64,000 nucleotides of DNA from Druceiella hillmani (GCA_039881145.1 JAYKKI010000095.1:4949501-5013500); one strand, 5' to 3'; counted from the stretch's first letter, positions 23,560 to 35,155 are shown. Made by a program: numbers and translations. Notes: generated by a model from the sequence alone, not told the origin.

Positions 23560-23838
23560 ATTTCTAAAAGGTGTTTTTTGGTCGAGCGGCTCGATCTCTT
23601 TAACTACTGCACCAAAAAAAATTAAAAAAATACCCACTTAAAGCTTATGTTTTCTACTTTGGGCGAAAAATATAAAAAATTCGAAAAAAATCTTTTTGTT
23701 AATAAAAAAATTAATTTTTATAACAATTGGCATGAGCGCCATCTGTGGGCGACACATCAAATATCTTAGCCAAATTGTATACTTGGAACACACTAGATGG
23801 CGATATAGTGCGAAGACTTCGCACGGGTCAGCTAGTAA
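23560..23838 (+). mobile_element. LINE 3' end (RTE-like), fragment
   Basis: The end 'gcgaagacttcgcacgggtc' followed by 'agctagtaa' is the kind of 3' terminus common to insect RTE-type LINEs and the short elements that use them. Upstream are a 'gcgccatctgtgggcgac' word and a 'gatggcgatatagt' word also typical of such ends. A related end lies in opposite orientation at 38768-39000. No reverse transcriptase is preserved. Confidence 0.45.
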
Positions 23839-24119
23839 TTATTTATTCGGAATCTTAATTCATTTTTTATTACTTTTATTACATTTGTAATTTTCCAATT
23901 CGAAGAACTTTCAGTACATCCAACATAGACATTTGCATTTGTTTGTTTTCCGCATCGAGAATAATAATTAATTTTATCTATAGCACATCCAATTATGTAA
24001 CATGACAGACTTAAGACCAATCAGAAAAGACACCTTTATATGAATACATGGTTGATCTTAAGAGCCTAATATAATTAAATTTATACCACATAAAAATTAA
24101 TTCATTTTCATATTTATAC

Positions 24120-24620
24120 GTATGTAACGATTTCATGTCATTAAAGCGCACCTCATTATTACTGTGTCCTTGACATGGACTCCCAAGAGTCGCTTACATA
24201 AAATAGAGCCCCTAACAGCCCACCGCAGTACCGCCGCGCATCGCGATCATTCGCGATGCATTTCGCAGTGCGCCCATAAAGGAATCGCATCAAACATTAT
24301 AATTTACGATTCGCTTTGTGCTCTAAACTTTACGGCGCAACTTTTTTACGCGTTCGGTCGCCGTTTTATTGGCAAATAGCAAGTTTAGCGCCGAGCGTTG
24401 GGACGTAGGTGGCCGCTCTAACAGCTATTAATGTATCCATATCACCGTTCTCAGGGCGGGATAATAAATGTGTAAATGGCTCGTAGTGTATTAAATTAGT
24501 ATTAAAGTACTAATCCGCGGTTGAACTTAATGTCATAATGTGTCAATTTTCGGTCAAAAAAACCGCTCTTTACGATTCTCGTTCTTGGTAAAGCGATAAA
24601 TTTTATGAATTCAACATCAT
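24120..24620. promoter_or_regulatory. GC-richer block B, possible enhancer
   Basis: Contains CpG-rich text such as 'accgccgcgcatcgcgatca' (24230-24250) including the inverted pair gcatcgcgatc/attcgcgatgc, then 'cttttttacgcgttcggtcg', 'tttattggc' (24365-24373) and 'gcgccgagcgttggg'. It shares word order with block A. No TE or tandem pattern; no exon could be supported. Confidence 0.35.
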
Positions 24621-24627
24621 TGCAGCG

Positions 24628-24689
24628 ACATTAATAAAGTAACATATATTTAATTTTTAAAAACAAAATAAATGTTACTTTATTAATGT
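24628..24689. repeat. 18-bp inverted repeat
   Basis: Perfect arms 24628-24645 (acattaataaagtaacat) and 24672-24689 with a 26-nt AT-rich spacer. Confidence 0.85.
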
Positions 24690-24848
24690 TACATAAATAT
24701 ATCCGATATTTATACAATACAATGTTGAAAATTTTTTTTGTCATACTTTCCTTGCACTTTTGTTCCTGAATAAATTAATAGGTACAATACTTATATAATA
24801 TGAGATATGTATAAAAAAAATTTGTAGTTTTAGAAAAACATATTGGGG

Positions 24849-25375
24849 CAAATCAAATACGTTCACACTCGATAATGTTAGCCATTGAGAGATTCCAGTA
24901 AAAAAAAGCCATTGAGAATTCAGTAAATAACAAAATAACTCACTGATACATATAAAATGAGCCTACACTCGATAATGTTAAGCATTGAGAGATTCCAATA
25001 AAGAAAAACCATTGAGAATTCAGTAAATAACACAATGACTCAGTGAGACAAATCAAATGTACACACACTCAATAATGTTAACCATTGAGAGATTCCAGTA
25101 AAAAAAAGCCATTGAGAATTCAGTAAATAACAAAATAACTCAGTGAGACAAATCAAATGTACCCACTCAATAATGTTAACCATTGAGAGATTCCAGTAAA
25201 GAGAAACCATTGAGAATTCAGTAAATAAGAAAATAACTCACTGAGACAAATCGAACGAGCCTAAACTCAATAATGTTAGCCATTGAGAGATTCAAGCAAA
25301 AAAAAACCATCGAGAATTTAGTAAATAACAAAACGACTCACTGAGACAGATCGAACGAGCCCAAACTCGATGGGT
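24849..25375. repeat. Tandem repeat, about 100 bp x 5
   Basis: Five consecutive units start at successive 'cactcgataatg' or 'actcaataatg' words (24866, 24966, 25066, 25164, 25264), with steps of 100, 100, 98 and 100 bp; a truncated sixth begins at about 25364. Each unit contains the word 'ccattgaga' twice, followed by 'gattccagtaaa' and 'attcagtaaa', so the unit itself arose from a shorter subrepeat. Confidence 0.92.
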
Positions 25376-27232
25376 TTACTGTTAGGCATTCAGAAATGAT
25401 CACATCTCTCTTCCATTACCACATCGTCTCGATATTTATATTATATTGTCACCAGAAATGCATAAATTTACTATGCTTCAAATCAATGGGACATAATCAA
25501 ATAAAAGCTTGATGCAAATACAATGTTTATGTAATCAAATAAAAGCGACGAAAGCGCGTTAAAAATAAACAGTCGTACGTAAACTATTCCCAAGCCATCA
25601 TCCGTGTTATCTCAGTCTCTCCAGGAGCCCGTAACAACCTGCCTCATACAAAAGAGGTGGCCTTGGAAAGCCTCTTAATAGTGTGTACTATCTACTATCA
25701 GAAGCTTCCACCAAACATGATTAAGTACTCTCATACATAAATTCACATGGAAATGTCGGAATTATTTACGTTTACAGCGTTTGGTAACTTAATATTAGTT
25801 AAAATATTAAAAATCGGGCAAGTGTAAGCCGATTTGCTCGATTAAAGTTCCGTACCGTTATATAGACATAGATTACATAGAAGCGTTCAAGAATTTCGTC
25901 TACAGCGTTCGTATAAACTATAGATCTATGACCGTCTTCCCGGCGTACCGCTTACTGAAAAAACCCATTGGAAATAATTTAAATTAGTGAGGAGCGGAAA
26001 AGATAATCGTCTATTTCGTTCTCGATCATTCTATTTGTACATGCGAGAATAAGAGAAAAATTAACACAATAATTATTTGTAAACCGACATATTTGAATTT
26101 CGTGTAGCTAAGTGGTAAAAAGATTCACCATCGCTGTCAACCATGGAAGTTACTTTGGCTTCTCCCTTACGTGGGAGTTCGTAGCTCCTTGACATAAATT
26201 ATATTATGTTAAAGTTGTAACAACTTGATAAAGAATGATAATATGAAAAAACTAATGTTTTTATTTACTTTAATATGAGGAATTTATATCAAATTACAAT
26301 CTAATTTTAAGTCATTTTGAACACAATTTTTGAGTTTTGAGCTTAGAAACTACATGCTTTGTATAAATTTCAAGTGCACACTTTAATTGATTTAGAAATT
26401 AGAAATCTGTAACAAACGGGTGGACAGATAGACAGCGTTCCATAATAATAGAGTGCCTTTAGGTATGAAACTTTAAAAATACCTAGCTACTACAGAGAGT
26501 TTTGTCGAGGAAGCAAGCAAGTTTTTAGATTATAGCGATGTCAGCTATTTGCCCATAGGGTAATTCACACGCAGAGTGATGAATCATGTTTATTTTATGC
26601 TATTTCTTATTCTGTACACTTCTAGAGTCAGATCAAACATTGTGCAGCATTACAATCTTACAAAATAGAAGCGTTACAAATATTGTGCGGTAGTAGGTCA
26701 TTAGAAAGAACTTTAAAGTGTCAGAAACTACCAGTGACCAGTGACTGAATTATTAACGCGACACCTGTCGTCACGAACGCGGTCACTTTAATAATTCTAT
26801 TTAAATCGATTTCTCGTTTAAGTCGAAAATTCTGTATAAATCTTTTTAAATCGATCTGAAAATTTTAAATTATTCGTAAACTATATCATATAATGCAATG
26901 CTAATAAATTTTGGTCTACATACTGTAGAAATCATTGTCAATTTTGTTTACATTTTTCCGACCGATAATTTGGAGAGATCGTGTTGGAGATAACAATTTT
27001 TCAGAGGTTTTTGGCATTTCGTTAGAAAAAAATAAGTAAAATGCGAGTTAAATAAAAGTTTAAACGTTTAAGAATACTTAGTACTCGTATTAGAACATCT
27101 ATAAATATTGATATTATTTTTAACTAATGCAACGTATTAACCACCAATGCCATCTATAAGGAAATATATTAACATGCATTTCTTTCAAAGGCGTAAGACG
27201 AATAACTAAGTTATCTATATTTATTTCATTTA
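25376..27232. other. No recognised gene
   Basis: AT-rich with some less AT-rich patches (25545-25700, 26690-26800). The second has 'gcgacacctgtcgtcacg', with an E-box CACCTG inside a short inverted repeat. A tRNA A-box-like word at 26106 has no B-box partner. Confidence 0.35.
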
Positions 27233-27424
27233 TTAATGCAATTTCTCGAAAAATAATTTAAAATCATTTTCCAAATCCTTTTCAGATTTTTCACATAATT
27301 GTTTAAAACTTGGAAAGCGGATACACACTGCCAAAAGCTTTGCCGACTCATACATTGTGAAGGGTGCGCCGTACCAAATTGTTGCAAGATAATTCGTTTT
27401 AAGTTCTCTTAAATCCGAGCTCAT
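27233..27424 (-). CDS. Candidate small ORF or terminal exon, unknown
   Basis: A 63-codon minus-strand frame. The composition is balanced, not low-complexity, with a hydrophobic centre (YLATIWYGAPFTMYESAKLL) and a charged C-terminus (CEKSEKDLENDFKLFFEKLH). Its TAA is followed within 20 bp by AATAAA and again AAATAAA, as in a real 3' end. Upstream on the minus strand 'ttatttcttcatgag' could be a weak splice acceptor instead of the ATG being a start. I do not recognise the family. It could be a host exon, a decayed transposon ORF or chance. Confidence 0.25.
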   Translation of the reverse strand: MSSDLRELKTNYLATIWYGAPFTMYESAKLLAVCIRFPSFKQLCEKSEKDLENDFKLFFEKLH

Positions 27425-27439
27425 GAAGAAATAATATTA

Positions 27440-27755
27440 TTTAGTCCCCAATATACGGACAGGTAGGTGCGTCAAAAAAATTACAAATATTTTTCGAACG
27501 AAGTTCTTTTACGCGCCGCACGGTTAAGCGAATTGTCAGAATCGTCACGTAAGGAAAAATCATTATGCCCCCTCCAGGCGACCTTTCCCTCTCTTTCTCT
27601 CTGTCTCTTTCTATTATATACGGTTGTATGTGTGTGTGTGTTCATGCGAGTATCAGTTGCGAGTTTCATTCGGGCAGGAAGCATTGTGCGCAGTCAGCTG
27701 TATTCTAAACACGTGTAAATATTATTTAAACTTATTTATATTGATCTTTACAACA
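27440..27755 (+). promoter_or_regulatory. Promoter-like segment, possible solo LTR
   Basis: A pyrimidine-rich tract (27580-27612) leads to a TATA-like 'attatatac' (27613-27621), then an arthropod initiator-like 'atcagtt' at about 27651, followed by GC-richer text and 'acacgtgtaa'. The segment closes near 'tctttacaaca' (27745-27755). The layout fits either a gene promoter or a retrotransposon LTR. No matching second LTR or target duplication was found. Confidence 0.3.
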
Positions 27756-27884
27756 GTAAAAATACCCAATAAAAATCATCTTGTAATGAGAGACAATGTG
27801 AAACACAGATCATATTGATGTCAAATGTCAATGTTTTTTTTTCTACTGGCTTTCTATTGTAAACTAATCATCTGCCAGACCATT

Positions 27885-28095
27885 TCCAATTCGGTATGTA
27901 TTTATTTCCATTATAAATTATTACTTTATCTATTCTTGAATACTTAAAATTGATAAATAACAATCAATTTTCGGCAAGTTTATTTATTTTCATTATTATC
28001 TTATCATTTATTAAATATTTAAAATTAATAATTGACAGCATATTCATTTGTTTTCATTATTAATTAAACTTTATTTATATTGTTTCAGTAAAAAA
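27885..28095 (+). repeat. AT-rich dispersed repeat family F, copy 1
   Basis: Shares 'ttcggtatgtatttatttcc', 'attataaattattacttta', 'ttaaatatttaaaattaat' and 'ttaattaaactttattta' in order with 53230-53370, and more distantly with 52720-52865. Confidence 0.6.
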
Positions 28096-28499
28096 GAGTT
28101 CAAAAGTTCTGTAAAATTTCATCACAATCAATCTTAAACTAAAAAACTGTAGTGCTACGTCATTCAAACGGACAAACGGACGGACAGAGCATGACGAAAT
28201 TATAATTGTGACAGTTCCATTTTCGACATTTGGTCACGAAACCCTGAAAGTCACGTTAAAGAACAAATTATATCTTGAGCTCGCATTTTATTAAACTAAT
28301 TTAATTCCCAATATAATAGATCTGAAAAAACCCGTTTTTCGCTTCCTCCCCTAATTCTTAAAATTATCCCCTAAAATGGAAATTCGACTTTTCATCAGTA
28401 ATATTATAGATATACAGGCGAGATATTCGCCGAATTTTAACTGACCTTCTTACTCTGTTATCAAATATTATTTTTTTATTAATATTAATCTTGTTATTT

Positions 28500-28600
28500 A
28501 TTCATTTGATCTGTAATGCGACATTTGTATATACGTCGGATTTATTGCTACAAGAGCAATCTCTTCCAATCAACAACAACTAAGGAATGTGATTTATTAG
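28500..28600 (-). repeat. SINE/LINE tail family D, fragment 1
   Basis: Contains 'cggatttattgctacaagag' then 'caatctcttccaatcaacaa', matching the tail half of the SINE at 35225-35440 and the fragment at 29040-29160. Confidence 0.55.
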
Positions 28601-29039
28601 TTCCGAGATAGACTCCGAAATATCATATAACGAAATCGTTCGCGTGGAATCGTTTTTTTAATTTTTTTCTCTCAGAACTCTATGAGAATCAAATAGATTA
28701 AAAACCCTAATAGACAACTTTGACAATGCGATATCGAAAAATATCGAGCAGAAAGTTTACTATTTCGCTGTGACACAATTTTATTATTATGTGTAGATTA
28801 TAATTTTGCCAAAAAACTAGTCTGCAAGGATGTTGTCTGTGGCCGATAGACAGACGGATATCATAAGTGCTATATTTTTTTTAAATTTTGGTACATAACA
28901 CTAAAAACGAAGATCACTCTCGTTATTATTTTTATATTTTCTACTTTCATTAGTTAAATCTTAAGATCGTCGCATTTATATTTTCTGGCATGCATGAAAA
29001 CAGTTCCCGGTTCTGAAATAATTTTCAAAACGTAATTAA

Positions 29040-29160
29040 TATTTATGATTATTTTATATATTTATATATCCATTGTCTTTAATGTACAAATAAATAAAGG
29101 CGGTCTTATTGTTACGGAAGCAATCTCTTTTAGTCAACTAAAGCACCATGTAATAAAATA
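29040..29160 (-). repeat. SINE/LINE tail family D, fragment 2
   Basis: Contains 'ggcggtcttattgttacgga' then 'agcaatctcttttagtcaac'. On the minus strand it ends in an A/T tail rich in TATATA (29045-29080), as expected for the 3' end of a retroposon. Confidence 0.55.
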
Positions 29161-29504
29161 TATTATGTCTTGTGGAGTCCTGCCCTGGGTAAAGAAAAGA
29201 AATGCACACACATATATACATATGTTATTTATGTAAATAAAAGAGACCGAAAGGATTTAGAAGGTAAAAACAGGGAGGGGGTAATGGGGGTTGCGCAAAT
29301 ATTTTTTTTCCATACGACCTTTGAATGCTTTGATATGACGTCATAATTTTTTATTGCTGTACCAAAAGTATAGTTTAAGATCTTTTTGTGATGAGAATAA
29401 ATGTGATATTTTATGTTTACCCAAAAAGTTCCCTAAATTAAAACATTTTGTTACCAGATCTATTCTGATTATCACACACCTTGACACATGGCATTTCCGA
29501 GTCT

Positions 29505-29735
29505 AGAGATGTTACAAACATTTGCATCCGCAATCGCCGAGCGTCCGCGTAATAATAAAGGTCCGTATCCGAATGTTACAGACATCTGCATCTGCATCCG
29601 CACTGGCGAAACGATCGCATAATTTTCAAAGTCTGCATCCGTAACAGTGGGGATGTTACCGACATCTGCATTCGCAATCGCGGAGCGTCCGCTTAATTTT
29701 TAAGGTCCGCTTCTGTAACAGTCGCTAAGAAGCGG
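29505..29735. repeat. Degenerate tandem repeat with ATCCGC/ATCTGC words
   Basis: About two and a half units of roughly 80-95 bp. Each contains 'gatgttac.gacatctgcat', 'ccgcaatcgcggagcgtccg' or a variant, and 'aaggtccg..tc.gtaaca'. Inside the units the hexamers gcatcc and gcatct repeat. G+C is raised compared with the flanks. Confidence 0.7.
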
Positions 29736-30183
29736 ATGGGAATATTATTAATATATTGATATAAAATTTTCCGGAGTTGATCATAACTCCATTCCATTCC
29801 TTACTAAGTTGTTAGTTCGCTAATAATTTATAAATATTATTTATTAATTAATATATAGACAAAGTTTATTTATGTTTTGTCGAAATTTATATATAATAAG
29901 TACTTTTTAAAAGAAGAAAGTTATTCCAGTCATTAAATTTTCGCCTTTTTCAGTATTTATTTTAGTATTTATTTCGATTTTTTTGGTTGTTCATCCGTCC
30001 GTCCGTCTGTCTGTCAAAGTCTTTTTTCTCAGAAACGATTTGAGATGTGAAGTAAATAGTGTATACTGAGATCTTATAGCCCTACCTATTGTTGTACATT
30101 TCAAGTTTTTGGTTCATGCAACAAAAAGTATTTAAAGGTATTTTTTTATTCATACAGTGGTCTAACTCACTCATCATCAAAAC

Positions 30184-30229
30184 TGTAGGTCAACTGGAAG
30201 TACGCCATAGTACTTCTAGTTGACCTACA
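30184..30229. repeat. 19-bp hairpin, one mismatch
   Basis: Arms 30184-30202 (tgtaggtcaactggaagta) and 30211-30229, 18 of 19 paired, 8-nt loop. Confidence 0.85.
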
Positions 30230-30384
30230 ATATGGAAAGTCGGCATAACAGGAAAAGGAAATACCGCAAGTAAACGGAAAAATCCAAAAATCTATGTTTT
30301 CTAAATCTATGTGGAATTACACATTGTTTTTACACCTGTGAAAAATGTGGAAACTAATATATTTACGTTGTAAAAAAGGTATAT

Positions 30385-30500
30385 TTTTAGAAATGCTACG
30401 TACCCGTACGTACGTTTTAGAAATGCTACGTTAAATGTTTATAAGAGCTTAAATGTATACGGTACCCTCGTAGTGCGAATTCTAATCTTGCTTGACTGTT
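30385..30500 (-). repeat. Dispersed repeat family A, copy 4
   Basis: Minus-strand copy with 'gtacggtaccctcgtagtgc', 'gaattctaatcttgcttgac' and 'ttaaatgtttataag'. A short 'gtacgt' duplication disturbs its inner end near 30400-30425. Confidence 0.65.
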
Positions 30501-31288
30501 TTTTTTTTCAAATATTCTCTTTTGCATCCAAATCTGCAGATTTCATATAAACTGGCATTTTTAACATAATTAAAAGTAATAACAATAATTAAATTACATT
30601 AAACTACATAATAAAATGTAATTTTGTTTTCTGTGCCTCGAGTATAAAAATTACGTATATCATTAATTATACATTAAGAAAATCGCATATCTGTAATATA
30701 AAAATGTATGCGACTGCATAGGTGCGGAAACCTCGTAGCTCGATCCAGATACACACTGGGCCGGTTTACGTATTTAGAAATATCGTAGGACTAAACTGAG
30801 AAATATGTTAAACATTTCTTCCCCTACTGACAAAATCATTTGCCGGTTCGTTTGTTACTAACAAACTTATGGATAATACTGGTTTATTAGTAAACGAAAA
30901 TTTATTCAAATTAAACAATAAAATAAGAAGCTATATTTGATCATATTAATTAATATTTGCAATTAGACTGAGTATATCAATGAAAATTAGTTTGTCTAAT
31001 TGTTTATATTACAGTTTTACAAAAATTATATATTCCCTTTTTCACAGATAACTGCGTTAATATTAATAATTTAATTAGATCAATTTTAATTTGTAACCTA
31101 TAAAAATTGATTCTTATAGGTTACACACGTAGTACGTGATGCGAACGATATATGAACGTTAAAACTTATATTGAAAAGTAACGACTTAAAATATTTGGTT
31201 TTAATTCAACGTAATGTGTAGATCCTTACAGGGCCCCCACTTAAACCTTGTATCTAATTAATGACCGATTTTCAACATTCTTTTACAG

Positions 31289-31342
31289 ATGGAGCACCGC
31301 GGATCAGACGTGGACTCCTATCCGCCCGAGTCCGGGCATTAA
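31289..31342 (+). CDS. Candidate terminal coding exon, unknown gene
   Basis: The acceptor is strong: 'ttcaacattcttttacag' ending at 31288, with branch-point-like 'ctaattaatgac' about 25-35 nt upstream. The following 150 bp are the most GC-rich in this part of the window. If the exon starts in frame at 31289 it encodes 17 residues rich in acidic and polar residues and ending in YPPESGH before TAA at 31340-31342. The other two phases give a stop at about 31347 (20 residues, ending PSPGIKT) or a longer basic tail reaching 31446. The intron phase, and so the frame, cannot be fixed without the upstream exon. The gene was not recognised. Several insect genes for nuclear or neuronal proteins end in such short last exons, but this is only an analogy. 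Confidence 0.4.
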   Translation: MEHRGSDVDSYPPESGH

Positions 31343-31795
31343 AACATAGCGCCGTCCAGACCGCTGTGCGCTCGTCAAGGGAACTAACTCAGTTTTGTTA
31401 TCGACTGGTTACGGTCCCCTTAAAGACATTCGGCTTAACTTTGTAAAGCGTTAATTTAAATTAGTCAGTAATTGTAAGAGACGGGCGTACCTATTAGAAT
31501 ACATATTAAAAATGAATAAAGTACGTCTCAAATTAGGTTATTGAAATTTCCGGTGTAATTTAAGCATAAGAAATTAATTTAAAAGTTATTGTCTAATTAA
31601 GTAAATTTAGTTTAATAACAGTGACTTTCAGCTTTGTGTGTATAATAACAATCACTATAATTTTGGTAATAATTAAAAACATTAGAATCACGTTAGTTTA
31701 ATTGAAATATTATAGGACTTTTGTAAATTTTGAGTATTCCTATAAACATAATAGATCTTCGTAAGTATTCGTGATGAAATACTTAAATTAATAAA
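31343..31795 (+). other. Probable 3' UTR of the 31289 exon
   Basis: Follows the candidate last exon. It is GC-rich to about 31440, then AT-rich, with AATAAA at 31515-31520 and again at 31790-31795 as possible poly(A) signals. The extent depends on which signal is used. Confidence 0.35.
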
Positions 31796-33300
31796 TCTTA
31801 AACGTTATTGTAAGTGAAAAAATACTGAATATTTGTTTTATTGTGTTTTTAAAATAATAAAAGTTTTTTTTGTTAAGATAATGAAAGTACTTTCAACCTA
31901 CTGTTCATATTTGTCTCTTGTTAGTTAGTATTTAACATACGTACGTTCGAATCTCTCGGAAAATCATTTTTATTAAATAAAATTTGCCAATCATAACAGG
32001 ACGTTTAATATCAATGAAGATTTTCATAATCTAATATGAAAATTCGAATTGATAATATGTTTGCAGTTAAGGGCGACTGAGTGTTTAAGATATATAAAAT
32101 TTGTAAGTTAAGGTGTAATCTTAGTATAATGTGTTAAAAAAAAGTAATTATTATGTACAAATGCAAAAATTCCAGAGAAACACAAAAAATGAGTTCCACA
32201 ATTATTTACAAGTACAATTTTATAACAATAATGATAAGCTTTGTTAAAGCTCATCATTTGTAATAGGAAAATCGTAAAAGAAAAATGGCTCTTAAATTAC
32301 TAATATTATAAGTTTCTATTTACATTAATTTTAGATTCAACGCTACAGATTTCTTTGCAATAGAGTATCATTACAAATTTGAACAATTGTACTGACGATG
32401 GACAAATTAATACTGTTACTACGTGATAACAAATACGACATATTAGTTGAAAATAACAAGTACAAGCATTCATTGTAACTTATTTATAAATATAATGATT
32501 CTAAACGACAAAAAAAATAAAATGAGAGGAAAATTATTAAAAGGCAATACCATTTCCCAACTTACACTGAATTAATTCCGGAAAACCTGGTAACGGTTTG
32601 ATAAAAATTTGCATGCGTACGATTAAAATAAATTTACTTAAATCTGCTATGGAAAAACTAAATTTATATAATTACAATGTGGTGTTACATTTCGCTTAAG
32701 TCCACATACTTAAATATAGTGCGGTTAATTTGTCTCCAAAAAAATTATAAATAATTGTTAATTTAATAGTGTACAAAATTTTACAGATATTATTTCTTTC
32801 CAAAGAGCTGAATTTTTAAAACTTTCCACTAAAATAATACGTGTTATTACTTCATAAATACCAATATATTATGGCTAAAACCAGTTTACTAAAGATAATT
32901 TAGAAATTAAAAATAATTGAATACTAAAGGTCTCTCCTAATGATAACCGATGCACCTATTACGTTGTAATTAATTAATTTATTAAAGTTATAATATAGTC
33001 CCAGCTAACAATAGTAATAAAATAATTGTAAGAAATCGTTCCTGGAATAACTTTTAATTGCAAATTATTGTATTATTTTATTAATCGCCTGCAATCGTTG
33101 CTGGAAATTATGATAATTACAATAACAGCTAGAAATTAAAGTTTAGATATAAATACTAGATTGTTAATTGTACATGTTTAATTATAATTTGTCCAAAAAG
33201 TCGACTTGTTGATGATTACAAATTAAATTATGTCCATTATTATAAATTTTATTATTTTTATTTCTTCATTCCTCTTCAAATTTATAAATTTTTAAATAAT
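31796..33300. other. AT-rich, nothing recognised
   Basis: No ORF or repeat that I can support. The 3' UTR of the 31289 exon might extend into its start. Confidence 0.4.
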
Positions 33301-33349
<49 letters not shown>

Positions 33350-33361
33350 GTATATATACAC

Positions 33362-33423
<62 letters not shown>

Positions 33424-33426
33424 ATA
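33301..33426. repeat. (TA)n and (TG)n compound microsatellite
   Basis: Two TA arrays separated by 'cacatgtatatatacacatg', ending in a TG run (33406-33422). Confidence 0.95.
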
Positions 33427-34048
33427 TTGACAAATATACATAAAATTGCACATGAAACTAGTGTCAAACTCGTTATTTGCTGATTTCTTCGTTAATATTG
33501 CAAATTAGCGAAAACTCCATTAGTTATGTTACAAGCATTATTAAGCATTCGTAAAGAAAACAAATATTATGTAAAGAAAATATTTTTTTAAAATATGAGT
33601 TATATTCTTGTTAAAAGTTAATTTTTCATTGTTTTTCTTCTTTCAAATGAAAAAACTAAAAAAAAACTATGTATTTAACTTTAATAAAGGCCTCTCACGA
33701 TTAATTTATTAAAACCTTTTCAAAAGTGTTTTTGCTACCGACAGACAACTGTCAAATTGTAAAACTTCAGAGGTCTTCCTACTTATTTTTTTCTCTATTT
33801 TACATTTTTTTGCCTTTTGATATCTAATACAACACAATTTGTGTTCTAAGTTTTTATTGACCATAATCATTTGTTATTTCTTTTCAAATGGAAAAAATAA
33901 CAAAAGATTTGTTAAAAGATGTACGGAAAAATTTTGTTTGAGCGATCATGGCTAAATTCCTAAAAAATATTTGAATTCGGATGTGATTAAAACATTTTAA
34001 TCGAACGTGGCCACCAGATACAAAATCCAACATTTTAAAAGTCTATGT
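33427..34048. other. AT-rich, nothing recognised
   Basis: No supported feature. Confidence 0.4.
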
Positions 34049-34787
34049 GTACATATACACATATATATAGTTATTTTTTGTAACTATTTGTTCGCATCAA
34101 GATTTAGCACAAGCCTTTTTTAAATTAATAGAGATAGGAAAAAAATATTTTGTGCAAATGTACTTATCCAATATTATTGATATGAATTTTTTACTGAAAA
34201 AAAATAAGTTATTCTCATTATTAAGTATAACCATTATTATTGCAACATACTAAAATAAGACTTAGCACTTTAATTAAAATGAAAACATATCAAAGATCCC
34301 ATAGAATTTTCATTGATTTTCTCTATACGTTAGCAAAATATTAATCTAGTCAAATGTCATTAATTAGTCAACATTTTTTTATTTGTGATTCAAGTCACAG
34401 CTTCAAATATAGATAAATATTGTTTTTTGACCATAACGTTAAATATTTTAAATTTTGAGGTAAACCAATAAATGTGTAGATCTATAAAATTCCTCCATGC
34501 TTATTTTTTAAGTTTAAGAGTACTATTAATTATAAAACGACTCGTAAATAACTTTTTTATTAATGATAATTCTCCAGAATTAAAAACCACAAAACCGAGT
34601 CGATTCACCGTAATAATGTATTAATAATACCAATGAAATATCGAAATAATTTATAGCCAGTGTATTAGACAAGTACATTTGCACAAAATATTTTTTTCCT
34701 GTCTTTATTTATTTAAAAAAAGGCTTGTATTAAATCTTGCTGTGAACAGATAGTTACAAAAATGGATCCATATATGTGTATAGGTAC
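34049..34787. mobile_element. 739-bp MITE-like element with 117-bp inverted ends
   Basis: The segments 34049-34165 and 34671-34787 are equal in length (117 bp) and are inverted copies of each other with scattered mismatches. Matching words include 'gtac.tatacacatatat', 'gtaactat.tgttc', 'caagattta..acaagcc', and the longest run 'ggaaaaaaatattttgtgca' followed by 'aatgtactt'. The 505-bp interior has no ORF. Long inverted ends with a non-coding core fit a non-autonomous DNA transposon. No clear target duplication was identified. Confidence 0.8.
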
Positions 34788-35039
34788 CTTTATTCAAAAT
34801 ACGATATAAATTGATACAAACGGGCAGGTTATTTTTGAATTTGTATTTTTTATCATAAAACTAGCTTTAATGTAGAAGATCCGTTTAAGTTTTTTTAATG
34901 AATGACTTGAAAAATTTAGTAAAATAATCCGAAGCGGACAACGCAGAATATTGCTTGTTGATCCGTTAGACCGACGACCTCAAACAAACCACCGGAATAG
35001 GCACTAAGGGCGAAAGTGCTAGGTATACCGGAAGGTGAG

Positions 35040-35155
35040 ATTTAATTATGTACGCACATACATGCATATATACACCGACACACGAGTGTATATTCTATGC
35101 GTGTATGCGTGCTAGTGTTCGTGTGAACGTGATAGTCCACGTCCATGCGCGCACA

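Noticed and set aside
26104..26130. tRNA or SINE head from an A-box-like 'tagctaagtggta'
   Set aside because: No B-box at the right distance.
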